Shown: piece by piece, positions 14,813 through 23,503 of the stretch
Numbering within the stretch: position 1 is the first letter of the stretch
Layout of the letters: every line of letters starts with the position of its first letter
Assembly (NCBI GenBank): GCA_027618515.1
Contig: JAQCEV010000010.1
Span: 1-47,118, forward strand
Direction: 5' to 3'
DNA length: 47,118 bases
Origin: Chloroflexota bacterium
GTDB lineage: Bacteria; Chloroflexota; Dehalococcoidia; Lucifugimonadales; Australimonadaceae
The notes under the pieces: generated by a model
The model's input: the letters and a program-made list of their open reading frames with translations, nothing else
What the model was told of the DNA's origin: nothing
Databases searched by the model: none
Translations under genes and position numbers: made by a program

Positions 14813-15625
14813 ATGACACAGGATGCCCCTCAACCGAACCCTGCGGAAGCATACGAGAAGACGATAGCTCAGAACGTGTTCGTGCCGTGGCGGGCGGATC
14901 TGCTGGAGCGTGCGGCGCCGAAGCCGGGTGAGCGCGTGCTGGATGTGGCGTGCGGTACAGGGATTGTGACGCGTGTGTTGGTTGGGCTCGTGGGCAGTGA
15001 AGGTAAAGTCGTTGGGTTGGACCTCAACCCGATGATGCTTGGGGTCGCTCGGACGCTTGTGCCGACGGATCAGGCGCCAGTGGAGTTCGTGGAGGCGAGT
15101 GGGACTGATATGCCCCTCGAAGATGGGTCGTTCGATCTGGTGGTGTGCCAGCAGGGCTTACAGTTCTTTCCCGATCTAGCTGCCGGGCTGAGCGAGATGA
15201 GGCGAGTGCTGGTTCCCGGTGGCCGTGCCGTGGTTTCGACGTGGCGTGGCCTCGACGAGCAGCCGCTGATGGCGTTGGTGGACGGCGTGGTGTCGAAGCA
15301 CATCGCTGAGGGTGCTTTCGAGGCTGGGTTCAAGCTCGCCCACGATGAAGTGTTCGCGCAGTTGGCGCGTGACTCGGGGTTCGCCGAGGCTACCGTCGAG
15401 GTTGCAACAATCGATTTGTCGATCGCTGAGCCGGAGAAATTCATGCCGGTGATGATGATGGGGTCCGCAGCGGTGTTGCCTCAGTTTGCGTCGCTTTCTG
15501 CGGAGGAGCGGTCGGCGAAGATCGGGCAGATGATGCCGGATCTGCTGGCCGCGATCGAGCCGCACATCGTTAGCGGCAATCTGATCATCAAGTCGGCGAC
15601 GAACGTGTTGGTGGCTAGCGCCTAG
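14813..15625 (+). CDS. Class I SAM-dependent methyltransferase (UbiE-like)
   Basis: The protein has 270 residues. Motif I, VLDVACGTGIVTRVL, lies near 43-57, the acidic post-I loop is VVGLDLNPMML, and motif II/III is SFDLVVCQQGLQFF followed by EMRRVLVPGGRAVVSTW. These define the Methyltransf_11 type, which methylates quinones, lipids or small molecules. The C-terminal third is variable and helical. It stands alone, 161 bp from the divergent TenA-like gene, with no clear promoter. The acceptor is not predictable. Confidence 0.85.
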   Translation: MTQDAPQPNPAEAYEKTIAQNVFVPWRADLLERAAPKPGERVLDVACGTGIVTRVLVGLVGSEGKVVGLDLNPMMLGVARTLVPTDQAPVEFVEASGTDMPLEDGSFDLVVCQQGLQFFPDLAAGLSEMRRVLVPGGRAVVSTWRGLDEQPLMALVDGVVSKHIAEGAFEAGFKLAHDEVFAQLARDSGFAEATVEVATIDLSIAEPEKFMPVMMMGSAAVLPQFASLSAEERSAKIGQMMPDLLAAIEPHIVSGNLIIKSATNVLVASA

Positions 15626-15700
15626 AGCTGGCCCGACGGTCGTAGACGCGTCTGGTAGCGCTTGTGTCACGCCTGCTCGCTCACGTAGTGTGGGCGGGCT

Positions 15701-18499
15701 GTGACTGAGTTTTTCAACATGCGCTTGCTGCGCGTTCATCCTCTGGATTCGCCTGTGGTGGCGATGGCCGTGGATATCGATGGCGTCGACCAGGACGATG
15801 GCGTGCTGCGCTCGGTGGCGGCGGTGAAGTTCCACGCTGGCGCGGTGGTCGCTTCGATCGAGGCGACGCCACGCGATCTGGTGCCTGGACTGCCTGCGTT
15901 CGTGGGTGAAGCGCCGGTCGTGGGCTATGGGCTGAGTACGGCTGCCGCGCTGCTGGCGCAGGCGGGCGTGGCGCTGGGCTCTGGCTGGTGGGACGTGGGC
16001 GAACTGGCGTCGTTGGTGGTGCCGGGTGGTGGCGATGCGACGCTGGATGCGTTGGCGCGTCAACTGAACGTGGACGAGCCTGCCGACGACAGCGTGGCGG
16101 AACGGGCGCAGGCGACGTGGCGTGTTTACGATGCGCTGGTGGCGTTGGTGCGCGCGCAACCGGTGGCGGTGATGCGTCGTCAGGCCGACCTGATGGCTCG
16201 CGCGCGCAATCCGTTGGCGGAACTGCTCGCAGCGCTGGCTGAGGCGCCGACGTCCACGGACCAAGGGCCGATGGGGGGCATCGACCCACGCGAGATCGCA
16301 CGTAGGCTGGATAGGCCTAGGCCGATCGGGTCGCCATCGAAGGCGCAGCAGATGGTTGACCCTGACGAGATCACGCGACTACTGGCCATCGATGGCCCGC
16401 TGTCGGGGCACTTTCCGCGCTACCAACCACGGCTTGAGCAGATCGCGATGGCGCGAGCGGTAGCGCAGGCGTTGGCTTCACGCAACAACGCAGGCGAAGG
16501 GCATCACTTGGTCGTCGAGGGAGGCACCGGGATCGGCAAGTCGGTGGCGTACCTGCTGCCAGCGATCCTGTTCGCTGCTCGCAACAACGTGCGGGTGGTG
16601 GTGTCGACGAATACGATCAACCTCCAGGAGCAGCTTATCTCGAAGGACATACCGGCGCTGATCGAGGTGCTGGGTTCTGTGGGTGGGCTGGACCTGTCGA
16701 AGTTCCACTACACGCAGTTGAAGGGCAAGGCGAACTACCTGTGCCTGCGTCGGTGGGAGGGGCTGGCTAATAGCGACCTGCTGACGCCGGATGATGCGGC
16801 GACGATGTCCAAGACCCTGGGGTGGCTGCGGCACACGCGGACGGGTGACCGGGCTGAGCTGTCGCTACGAGGCAGCGACTTGGATACGTGGAACCGCATG
16901 AGCGCGTCGAACTTTGGCTCGTGCCCTGGGGCGCGCGAGGGGGCGTGCTTCTACCGCCACGCACGCGATGAGGCGAACGCTGCGCATCTGCTGGTGGTGA
17001 ATCACGCGTTGCTGCTTTCCAACATGCAGGTGGATGGCACGGTGCTGCCCGACTTCGACTATCTGATCGTCGATGAGGCGCACAACCTGGAGGAAGAGGC
17101 CACTCGCCAATTCGGGTTCCGGGTGTCGCAGACCACGGTGGAAGACCTGGTCGAACGGATGGGGAGCGTCGTCCACAGCTTCGGTAATGCGCTCAAGGTG
17201 AGCCCGATCGAGCCGGAGAAACGCGACGACGCTCAGCGACGGATGGAGGAGACGCAGGCGCCTCTGGCCGAGGTTCGTGATAGGTGGGCGAAGCTGATGA
17301 CGGGGCTGATCGCCTTCACGAAGGCGCAGCAGGACGGCGGGGATGACGGCGAGTTGCGCATCACCTCAGGGCTCCGGGCGCAACCGGCGTGGTCTGACAT
17401 CGAGATCGTGTGGGACGATTTCGAGACGGCGGCGAATGAAGCGTCGAATCGCGCAGACGCGATGTGGCGGATCATGGAGAACCTTCCTTCTGAGTTGGTG
17501 CCAGGCTTGGACGACCTGAAGGGGCTGATGTCGGAATGGTCCGCTGACCAGAACGATATTCGTACGCGGGTGATGGGGTTCATTTCGGACCCAGACTCGA
17601 TGATGGTTTATTGGCTGGGCCGAGGAAACGGGCCGCTGTCGATGAACGGTGCGCCGCTGGAAGTCGCGTCGCGCTTGCAGGACGAACTGTTCTCGCAGAA
17701 GAAGTCGGTGATCCTCACGAGTGCGACGTTGGCCGTGCGGGGTGGGTTCAAGCACGTTCGTGAGCGGCTTGGGGTCGAGGACAGCGAGGAGCTGTGCCTG
17801 GGCTCGCCGTTCGACTATCGAAAGGCGGCGCTGCTGGCGCTGCCCACGGATGTGCCGGAGCCGCGTGTGCGTGGCTATTCCGAGGCGGTGGCCGATATCG
17901 TGGCGCAACTCGCGCTGGAGGCTGGCGGCCGGACGCTGGCGCTGTTCACGTCGCACGCGGGCGTGCGGGGCACGGCGGCGGCGTTACGGCGGATATTGCC
18001 AGCCAAGGGTATTCCCGTGCTGGCGCAGGGCGTGGATGGCACGCCACAGCAGTTGATTGCGCGATTCCAGGAGAACCCGAAGGCGGTGCTGCTAGGCACG
18101 TCCAGCTTCTGGGAGGGTGTGGACATCGCCAACAATGCGATGAAGGTGTTGGTGGTGGCACGGTTGCCGTTCAACGTGCCGACGGAGCCGGTGTTCGCGG
18201 CTCGATCCGGGCTGTATGACTCGCCCTTCATGCAGTACGCGGTGCCGCAGGCGGTGCTGCGCTTCCGGCAGGGGTTCGGTCGGCTGATCCGGAACAAGGA
18301 TGACCATGGGGCGGTGGTGGTGCTGGATAGCAGGATCACGTCGAAGCCGTACGGCAAGGCGTTCCTGGAGTCGGTGCCACCTGCGACGACACTGCGGGCA
18401 CCGTTGGCGGAGGTTATGGCCGGTGTGCGGGATTGGTTGCGGGAACCCGAGGCGCCAAATCCACAAGCAGCAATGAAACTCGAAGAGCCGAACGCGTGA
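15701..18499 (+). CDS. dinG: DinG/XPD-type ATP-dependent DNA helicase with degenerate exonuclease domain
   Basis: DinG-family superfamily-2 helicases unwind DNA 5'-3' during repair. The 932-residue protein has an N-terminal 180 residues shaped like the DnaQ exonuclease domain found in Gram-positive DinG, but the DEDD residues are mostly missing (AVDIDG for DxE, no aspartate in the later motifs). Walker A is EGGTGIGKSVAYLLP (about 272-286) and the DEAH box is LIVDEAHNLEE (about 453-463). The late motifs are LGTSSFWEGVDI and FGRLIRNKDDHG. In the iron-sulfur region I see cysteines at NYLC, GSCPG and EGACFY, three instead of four, so a [4Fe-4S] cluster is doubtful. GTG start at 15701. Confidence 0.9.
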   Translation: MTEFFNMRLLRVHPLDSPVVAMAVDIDGVDQDDGVLRSVAAVKFHAGAVVASIEATPRDLVPGLPAFVGEAPVVGYGLSTAAALLAQAGVALGSGWWDVGELASLVVPGGGDATLDALARQLNVDEPADDSVAERAQATWRVYDALVALVRAQPVAVMRRQADLMARARNPLAELLAALAEAPTSTDQGPMGGIDPREIARRLDRPRPIGSPSKAQQMVDPDEITRLLAIDGPLSGHFPRYQPRLEQIAMARAVAQALASRNNAGEGHHLVVEGGTGIGKSVAYLLPAILFAARNNVRVVVSTNTINLQEQLISKDIPALIEVLGSVGGLDLSKFHYTQLKGKANYLCLRRWEGLANSDLLTPDDAATMSKTLGWLRHTRTGDRAELSLRGSDLDTWNRMSASNFGSCPGAREGACFYRHARDEANAAHLLVVNHALLLSNMQVDGTVLPDFDYLIVDEAHNLEEEATRQFGFRVSQTTVEDLVERMGSVVHSFGNALKVSPIEPEKRDDAQRRMEETQAPLAEVRDRWAKLMTGLIAFTKAQQDGGDDGELRITSGLRAQPAWSDIEIVWDDFETAANEASNRADAMWRIMENLPSELVPGLDDLKGLMSEWSADQNDIRTRVMGFISDPDSMMVYWLGRGNGPLSMNGAPLEVASRLQDELFSQKKSVILTSATLAVRGGFKHVRERLGVEDSEELCLGSPFDYRKAALLALPTDVPEPRVRGYSEAVADIVAQLALEAGGRTLALFTSHAGVRGTAAALRRILPAKGIPVLAQGVDGTPQQLIARFQENPKAVLLGTSSFWEGVDIANNAMKVLVVARLPFNVPTEPVFAARSGLYDSPFMQYAVPQAVLRFRQGFGRLIRNKDDHGAVVVLDSRITSKPYGKAFLESVPPATTLRAPLAEVMAGVRDWLREPEAPNPQAAMKLEEPNA

Positions 18500-19389
18500 G
18501 TCTAGTGAGTCAGGCATTCGTACTGCCGATCGATCAACAGACACTCCCGCTGGACCTGACGAGCACGTTGGCGTGCGGTCAGTGCTTCCGCTGGCGCGTG
18601 GACGGTGATGGCGCGTGGAATGGCGTGGTGGGTCGCGATCTGGTGCGTCTGAGCATGGGGCCGGAGGGGCTGATCATCGAGAGCTCGACGACGCCGACCG
18701 CTGAACTTGCTGAGTCGCTCGCGGGCTACCTGCGACTGGATGACGACTTGCCAGGGCTGCACGCGAGGTTGGGCGGAGACCCACACCTGCGTGAGGCGTT
18801 CGACAACTACCCCGGATTGCGTCTGATGCGGCAAGAGCCATGGGAGACGCTGGCGGGGTTCATCTTGTCGTCGACATCCAACATACCGCGGATCTCCAAG
18901 ACCGTGGAACTGCTGTCGGACACGTTTGGCGATGAGGTGGAACTCGACGGCATACGACGTCGGACGTTCGCGTCGGCGGAGTCGCTGGCGGAGGCTGGCG
19001 AGCAGCGATTGCGTGAGTTGGGCTGCGGGTTTCGTGCGCCATACCTGGCAGGGGCGGCTGAGGCTGTTGCGACGGGCCGGCTGCCGCTGGACGAGCTTCG
19101 CGGCGCGCCCTACGAGAATGTTGTGGGGCGACTGACAGAGTTGAAGGGTGTGGGGGAGAAGATCGCGGATTGCGCGATGCTGTTCTCGCTGGATCGCCTG
19201 GAGGCTTTTCCAGCGGATCGCTGGGTGCGCAAGGTGCTGACCGATCTGTACGACCTGCCCGCGAACATCAGCTACGACGGCGCTCGGGAGTGGGCGTGGG
19301 AGCGGTGGGGCGGGGACGCTGGTTACGCGAATCAGTACCTGTTCTGGAACGCACGGCAAAGCACGAGGCCGATGCGCATCTCTCAGTGA
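18496..19389 (+). CDS. 8-oxoguanine DNA glycosylase, OGG1-type
   Basis: The 297-residue enzyme excises 8-oxoguanine and nicks the strand. The N-terminal beta domain contains LDLTSTLACGQCFRWR, the OGG1/AlkA-type entry. The HhH-GPD core is ELKGVGEKIADCAMLFSLDR followed by AFPADRWVRKVL. The lysine of GEK matches the Schiff-base lysine of human OGG1, and the aspartate of PAD matches its catalytic aspartate. The GTG start overlaps the dinG stop in a GTGA, so both repair genes are translationally coupled. It lacks the four-cysteine iron-sulfur cluster of MutY/Nth, as expected for this group. Confidence 0.9.
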   Translation: MSLVSQAFVLPIDQQTLPLDLTSTLACGQCFRWRVDGDGAWNGVVGRDLVRLSMGPEGLIIESSTTPTAELAESLAGYLRLDDDLPGLHARLGGDPHLREAFDNYPGLRLMRQEPWETLAGFILSSTSNIPRISKTVELLSDTFGDEVELDGIRRRTFASAESLAEAGEQRLRELGCGFRAPYLAGAAEAVATGRLPLDELRGAPYENVVGRLTELKGVGEKIADCAMLFSLDRLEAFPADRWVRKVLTDLYDLPANISYDGAREWAWERWGGDAGYANQYLFWNARQSTRPMRISQ

Positions 19390-20465
19390 GGTTGGCTAGT
19401 CGGATGCGGCGCGGCGGTTAGCGCTATGGCACCTACCAGTGGGAAATTGACGATTGCAATGGCCAGGGCGTGGATCGGGAAACCGTCCGCCTGCGTGGTC
19501 CATCTGATCAAGGTCGCGAGGGTTGGCACAAGGATGGTGCCAGCGGCGGCCCATCCAATGCGCTGAATGCGCTGGGGCGGTAGGTAGGTCAACGACAGGG
19601 CGTGCATGGCGCCCAGGGTGACGACGGCTGCGGGTAGCACCGAGAGTTGCGTGACCAGCATGACCACTCTGGATAGGGGGAAGTCGAAATTACGCTCCGA
19701 GGCGAGGTGATAGATATCTAGGTAGAGGGTGAGGGGTCCAGCGATGGCGGCAACGATGATTGCGGCGGCTGCGATGAGGAGAGGGAGCGCGGCGCTGCTG
19801 GCCCCCGTGAGGCGGCCCCAGATGGCCAGTAGGAGCAACGCGAGAGATGCTGGCCATCCCGCTACCAGGAGAGGCTCAGGCCACATGTTTGATCCACTGT
19901 GGACGATGATGAATCCCATTATGGAGAGGCCACTGGCGATGATGAGGATGGCGGCAAGGAGCGCGGTGTTGGCCATCCGGTGGCGATATCGGAAGGGGCT
20001 GCGCAAGGCGGCGGTCCCGAATGCAGCGACGACGAGGCCGCTGGTGGTGGTGCCTAGGGCGACGATGGCAATGATGCGTTGGGTATGGCTGGCGAGGGGG
20101 ATGGTTCCAACGAGGATGAGTGCGAGGGCGGCAAGCAGCCAAGGAGCGGTTGCCCAGGAGATTAGGCCGGGGTGGCGGTGGGGAGGCATGGCGCCGATGG
20201 CGAACAAGGTGGTGGTGGCAAGCGGGAGGAATAGGGAGTAGAGGACGTTCCAGGCGGTGGAGCCCGGTTGACTGCTGAAGGTCACGGCCCACATCAGTGA
20301 CCTGGTTGCGTAAAGCTGTGCCCATTGGCCCTGGCCGGTCACTTCACTGACGGATATGTGCCAGACGAAGCCGATAGCCCAGACTGCGGTCGCGGTCAGG
20401 AAAACGACCGCAAGGATGGTCGATGGGCGCAAGGCTGTGGGTGAGTCAGGGGTGTCATGGCTCAT
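19383..20465 (-). CDS. Multi-pass membrane protein of unknown function
   Basis: The protein has 360 residues with about nine or ten hydrophobic helices spread along the chain and short polar loops. Charged residues are few (R, H and E only in loops). I recognise no family motif. Its 3' end overlaps the OGG gene by 7 nt in convergent orientation. The MarR gene lies upstream on the same strand, 38 bp away, so the two may share a transcript and a regulatory signal. Confidence 0.6.
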   Translation of the reverse strand: MSHDTPDSPTALRPSTILAVVFLTATAVWAIGFVWHISVSEVTGQGQWAQLYATRSLMWAVTFSSQPGSTAWNVLYSLFLPLATTTLFAIGAMPPHRHPGLISWATAPWLLAALALILVGTIPLASHTQRIIAIVALGTTTSGLVVAAFGTAALRSPFRYRHRMANTALLAAILIIASGLSIMGFIIVHSGSNMWPEPLLVAGWPASLALLLLAIWGRLTGASSAALPLLIAAAAIIVAAIAGPLTLYLDIYHLASERNFDFPLSRVVMLVTQLSVLPAAVVTLGAMHALSLTYLPPQRIQRIGWAAAGTILVPTLATLIRWTTQADGFPIHALAIAIVNFPLVGAIALTAAPHPTSQPH

Positions 20466-20503
20466 GGTGAGCGTGATGATACCAAATCGAAGAACTGCGA
20501 GGG

Positions 20504-20962
20504 CTAGTCGGATGCGTAGGAACCGGTGGGGCCTTCGACGCCGGCGATGATGCGGGACAGGGCTGCGTAGAGAGCGGGGACGTCGGCGTCATCGACGTTG
20601 GTGGCGAAGTGCTGCTCGATGCCGCGTAGGTGGATGGGCCAGATGCGTTCTAGCTCCGCTTTGCCCTTGGGTGTGATGACTGCGTAAGCACCACGGCGGT
20701 CTTCAGCCGTGCGCTGGCGGGTTACGTAGTCGGCCTTTTCCATGCGGTCGATCAGCCTGGTGAGGCCGCTGGGGCTCATGACGATCGAGCCCGCGAGGTC
20801 CTGCATGCGCAGTTGACCATCAGGCGCTTCCGCTAAGTGGATCAGGACGTCGAACCAGGCGAGGGGGAGACCCTCGGCCTCCATCTCGCGTTCGAGCGTA
20901 CGGAGGATGACGGTGTGGGCCCACTGGAGCGCGCGCAACGTGTTCATTTTCTGGGTATCCAC
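20504..20962 (-). CDS. MarR-family transcriptional regulator
   Basis: The 152-residue protein has the MarR winged-helix layout: an N-terminal dimerisation helix (LRALQWAHTVILRTLEREM), an HTH QLRMQDLAGSIVMSPSGLTRLIDRMEKADYV, and a wing RQRTAEDRRGAYAVITPKG. Such proteins bind palindromes at their own promoter and release on binding a small phenolic or similar ligand. The start is GTG at 20962 or ATG at 20947. It is divergent from a small membrane-protein gene. The intergenic region holds a strong promoter and palindromes with CTTG/CAAG half sites, which fits autoregulation plus control of the neighbour. Confidence 0.9.
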   Translation of the reverse strand: MDTQKMNTLRALQWAHTVILRTLEREMEAEGLPLAWFDVLIHLAEAPDGQLRMQDLAGSIVMSPSGLTRLIDRMEKADYVTRQRTAEDRRGAYAVITPKGKAELERIWPIHLRGIEQHFATNVDDADVPALYAALSRIIAGVEGPTGSYASD

Positions 20963-21000
20963 GTCTCTAGTCTAGATTCAAGAACTTGCGCAAACAACTA

Positions 21001-21029
21001 TTGGCAGGGTAAATCCATGAGCGTATAAA
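21001..21029 (+). promoter_or_regulatory. Sigma70-type promoter for the 21079 gene
   Basis: TTGGCA (21001-21006) and TATAAA (21024-21029) are each 5 of 6 to consensus with an ideal 17-bp spacer. This is the best promoter seen in the window. On the other strand TTGTTT-17-TAGACT, spanning about 20968-20996, could serve the MarR gene. Confidence 0.7.
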
Positions 21030-21030
21030 T

Positions 21031-21044
21031 TGCTTGCACAAGCA
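21031..21044. promoter_or_regulatory. Palindrome at the promoter start site, candidate MarR operator
   Basis: TGCTTG and CAAGCA flank a 2-bp centre, right where transcription from the adjacent promoter would start. A second palindrome, CAAGAACTTG at 20979-20988, lies in the spacer of the possible MarR promoter. Shared CTTG/CAAG arms suggest two sites for one MarR dimer type. Confidence 0.55.
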
Positions 21045-21078
21045 AGTATCAGCAATGGTCAACCCAAGGAGGTATGCG

Positions 21079-21558
21079 ATGCAAGCGAACTCGGTAAGGA
21101 TGGTGAAGGCTGGTGCGGTGGCGTTGCTCCTCTGGGGCGTGCTGCACGTGTTCTCCGGGATGTACGCCCTGATCAGTCTGTGGACGGACGGATCGGCAGC
21201 GATGATGGGCGTGTTCGGGACGGGTGTTACGGGGACGATCAGCGACCCGGGTGGGTTGGTGAGCAACGTGGTGGGGCAGCACTCGGCGAACCTGGCGATC
21301 CTCGGCGTGTTCGGCATCGTACTGGCGCGGATGATGTGGCAGGGAAGCAAGCTGGCGCTGGGACTGAGCGTTCTGGTGCTGGGTTCAGCAGATGTGGCGT
21401 TCGTGATCGCGCTGTTGATCCCTGGGTACATCGCGCTTCAAGACGGATTGATGGGCCCGATGCTGTTCGTGGCTTCCACGGCGCTAGCGGGTTGGGGTTT
21501 CTACGGTAAGAAATCGGTAGCTCGCGAGGGCGAGTTGGCGGGCCGGGCGGCGGTCTAG
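21079..21558 (+). CDS. Small four-helix membrane protein under MarR control
   Basis: The protein has 159 residues with four hydrophobic helices (about 10-32, 58-85, 92-118 and 122-142) and a short basic tail. The layout resembles DoxX-like or DUF4267-like integral membrane proteins, but no motif confirms this. ATG at 21079 is chosen because AAGGAGG lies 6 nt upstream; the in-frame TTG at 21034 falls inside the operator. Being divergent from marR suggests it is the regulator's main target, perhaps involved in export or stress. Confidence 0.65.
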   Translation: MQANSVRMVKAGAVALLLWGVLHVFSGMYALISLWTDGSAAMMGVFGTGVTGTISDPGGLVSNVVGQHSANLAILGVFGIVLARMMWQGSKLALGLSVLVLGSADVAFVIALLIPGYIALQDGLMGPMLFVASTALAGWGFYGKKSVAREGELAGRAAV

Positions 21559-21611
21559 AGACGCGTTCGAGAGTTAGCAAAACATACTGAGACTGAAAAG
21601 GGAGATCAGAC

Positions 21612-21890
21612 ATGGCAGAGCACATCTTCATCCGAGTGTCGGCGACAGCAGAGAACTACCAGAACTGGGAAGACACGCACAACTCTTGCGAGGACGCACG
21701 TAAGGAATTAGGTATCACGGACGGGCCGTTCTATAAGGACGCGACCGACCCGAACTCGGCGTTGGTTCACCTGGTGGTCGAGGACATGGATCGGGCGATG
21801 GGCTGGTTCAAGGACCCTCGGTTCGCTGCAGCGAATGCGAAGGTGACGCTGGAGGGCGACCGCGAGTTATACTTCGCGAAACAGCGCTAG
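21612..21890 (+). CDS. Small ABM-like (dimeric alpha/beta barrel) protein
   Basis: This 92-residue protein has a GGGAGA site before its ATG. The pattern is a strand (HIFIRVSA), a helix region (NYQNWEDTHNSCEDARKELG), two strands (GPFYKDATDP, ALVHLVVEDM), a helix (MDRAMGWFKDPRFAAANAKV) and a last strand (RELYFAKQR). This is the ferredoxin-like ABM/EthD fold. The function may be a cofactor-free oxygenase or ligand binding. A terminator follows 21 nt after the stop, so it closes the 21079-21890 transcript. Confidence 0.6.
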   Translation: MAEHIFIRVSATAENYQNWEDTHNSCEDARKELGITDGPFYKDATDPNSALVHLVVEDMDRAMGWFKDPRFAAANAKVTLEGDRELYFAKQR

Positions 21891-21911
21891 GCAGGGATCA
21901 ACCTTTGGATG

Positions 21912-21946
21912 CGGGCTCCGTCTTGAGACGGGGCCCGTGTTGTTTT
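21912..21946 (+). terminator. Rho-independent terminator
   Basis: An 11-bp stem with one G-T wobble (arms 21912-21922 and 21927-21937) has a TTGA loop and a T-rich tail, TGTTGTTTT. Confidence 0.85.
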
Positions 21947-22021
21947 AACAGCGTTTGCCGCTGGTTCACCTCGCCGATATCCTGCGGGCACTATCTGAGC
22001 GGGCTGGGAGTGTGAGCGTTT

Positions 22022-22765
22022 ATGGCTGAGCAGGATTTTTCTGGCAAAGTGGCGATCGTTACGGGCGCGAGCCGTGGGATCGGTAGGGTGATCGCGTTGG
22101 GGCTGGCGAAGCGCGGTGCGACGGTGGTGGGGACGGCCCGCAAGATGGACGATTCGCCGGGTGCCGGTGGTACGTTGCGAGAGACGTTCGACATGATTGC
22201 GGCGGCGGGCGGCAAGGGCTTGCCGATCGCGGGGAGCATCACCGAGCCGGAGCCGGTGAAGGCGCTGGTGGAGCAGGTGGTCAACGAGTACGGCCGGATC
22301 GACATGCTGGTGAACAACGCTGGGTTTCACCCGGGCGTGTCGATCACGGAGATGAGCAATGAGGCTTGGTACAACATGATCGCGGTGAACATCACGGCAG
22401 TTTTCCTGATGACCCGCGACGTTATCCCGACGATGAAGCAGCAGAAGTCGGGGAACATCATGGGTGTCTCGTCTGGTGCTGGCATCGCTCGACCACGGGC
22501 GGACAATACGGGGTATGCGGCGACGAAGGGTGCGATGGACAGGATGTTCCACAACCTGGCAGGTGAGTTGCTGGAGCACAACATTGCAGTGAATACGTGG
22601 CAGCCGGGGATCCTGGCAACGGACATGAACGCTGGGCGTCAGCCGGGCGAGCCGGTTGATATCGTGGAGCCGTCAGCGATCTGGCTGCTGGCGCAGACGG
22701 CGGAGTCGTTCACCGATAACAACGTGCGTCGCGAAGATTTCGGCAAGCTGTGGGGTGACGTGTAA
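22022..22765 (+). CDS. Short-chain dehydrogenase/reductase
   Basis: This is a 247-residue classical SDR using NAD(P). It shows TGASRGIG (about 14-21), NNAG in MLVNNAGFHP, catalytic serine in GVSSGAG and YAATK (Y-x-x-x-K). R at RK after the second strand (GTARKMDD) favours NADPH. A GGGAG lies upstream of the ATG. Its TAA overlaps the ATG of the next SDR (TAATG), and the two are clearly paralogous, including the unusual tail NNVRREDFGKLWG versus QAVRRRDFGQSWG. The substrate is unknown. Confidence 0.9.
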   Translation: MAEQDFSGKVAIVTGASRGIGRVIALGLAKRGATVVGTARKMDDSPGAGGTLRETFDMIAAAGGKGLPIAGSITEPEPVKALVEQVVNEYGRIDMLVNNAGFHPGVSITEMSNEAWYNMIAVNITAVFLMTRDVIPTMKQQKSGNIMGVSSGAGIARPRADNTGYAATKGAMDRMFHNLAGELLEHNIAVNTWQPGILATDMNAGRQPGEPVDIVEPSAIWLLAQTAESFTDNNVRREDFGKLWGDV

Positions 22766-23503
22766 TGGCCGATCGAGAATTCGAGGGGCAGGTCGCGATC
22801 ATCACGGGGGCGAGCCGAGGGATCGGTCGGGCGATAACGCTGGCGTTGGCCGAGCGCGGTGCGACGGTGGTGGTGTCGGCACGCCGACTGGAGTCGTCGG
22901 CTGGCACGGGCGGTACGTTGGCGGAGACGGCGGCGATGGCGGAGGCGTTGGGCGCGAAGGCGCTGGCGGTGGCTGCCGAGATCGTGAATGAGCAGGGGCC
23001 GCAGTATATCGTGCAGCAGGCTATCAAGGCGTTCGGTCGCGTTGATATGTTGGTGAATAACGCGGGTGTGTACCCCGATTCGAAGATCGTTGAGATGGAC
23101 CTGCGCGAGTGGCGGGACATGCTGGCGATCAACCTGACGGCGCCGTTCTTGATGAGCAAGGCGGTGATCCCGCAGATGACGGAGCAGGGTTCGGGCAACA
23201 TCCTGAACATTTCATCCGGCTATGCGTTGACCTACGCGGAGGGACGCGTGGGGTACGGGGATGACCAAGGGTGGATTGAACACGTTCTCGCAGTTCCTGG
23301 CGGAGGAACTTCGGCCTCACGGGATCGCGGTGAACGCGTGGATGCCGGGGTTGATCTCGACAGACCTGTCTGGGCACCTGGGCGAGGACGTGTCGACGGT
23401 GGTGCCGTCGGTGATGTGGACGTTGGCGCAGACGGTGGAAACGTTCACGGGGCAGGCGGTGCGCCGCCGCGATTTCGGCCAGTCGTGGGGCCCGAAGGGC
23501 TAG
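22765..23503 (+). pseudogene. Second short-chain dehydrogenase, frameshifted in the active site
   Basis: A tandem paralogue of the preceding SDR. From 22765 it has TGASRGIG, NNAG and the serine segment NISSGYALT. At 23257-23260 a GGGG run shifts the frame. Upstream it reads VGYG and then a meaningless arginine/glycine-rich tail to 23568. One base less would continue as MTKGGLNTFSQFLAEELRPH to the natural end at 23503. The shift falls between the tyrosine and lysine of the catalytic Y-x-x-x-K, so no active enzyme is made unless the ribosome slips or the extra G is a sequencing error. Low mutation load elsewhere suggests a recent or artefactual event. Confidence 0.8.

Noticed and set aside
15176-16264. 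362-codon minus-strand frame
   Set aside because: Antisense of methyltransferase and dinG; histidine/arginine-rich low-complexity translation.
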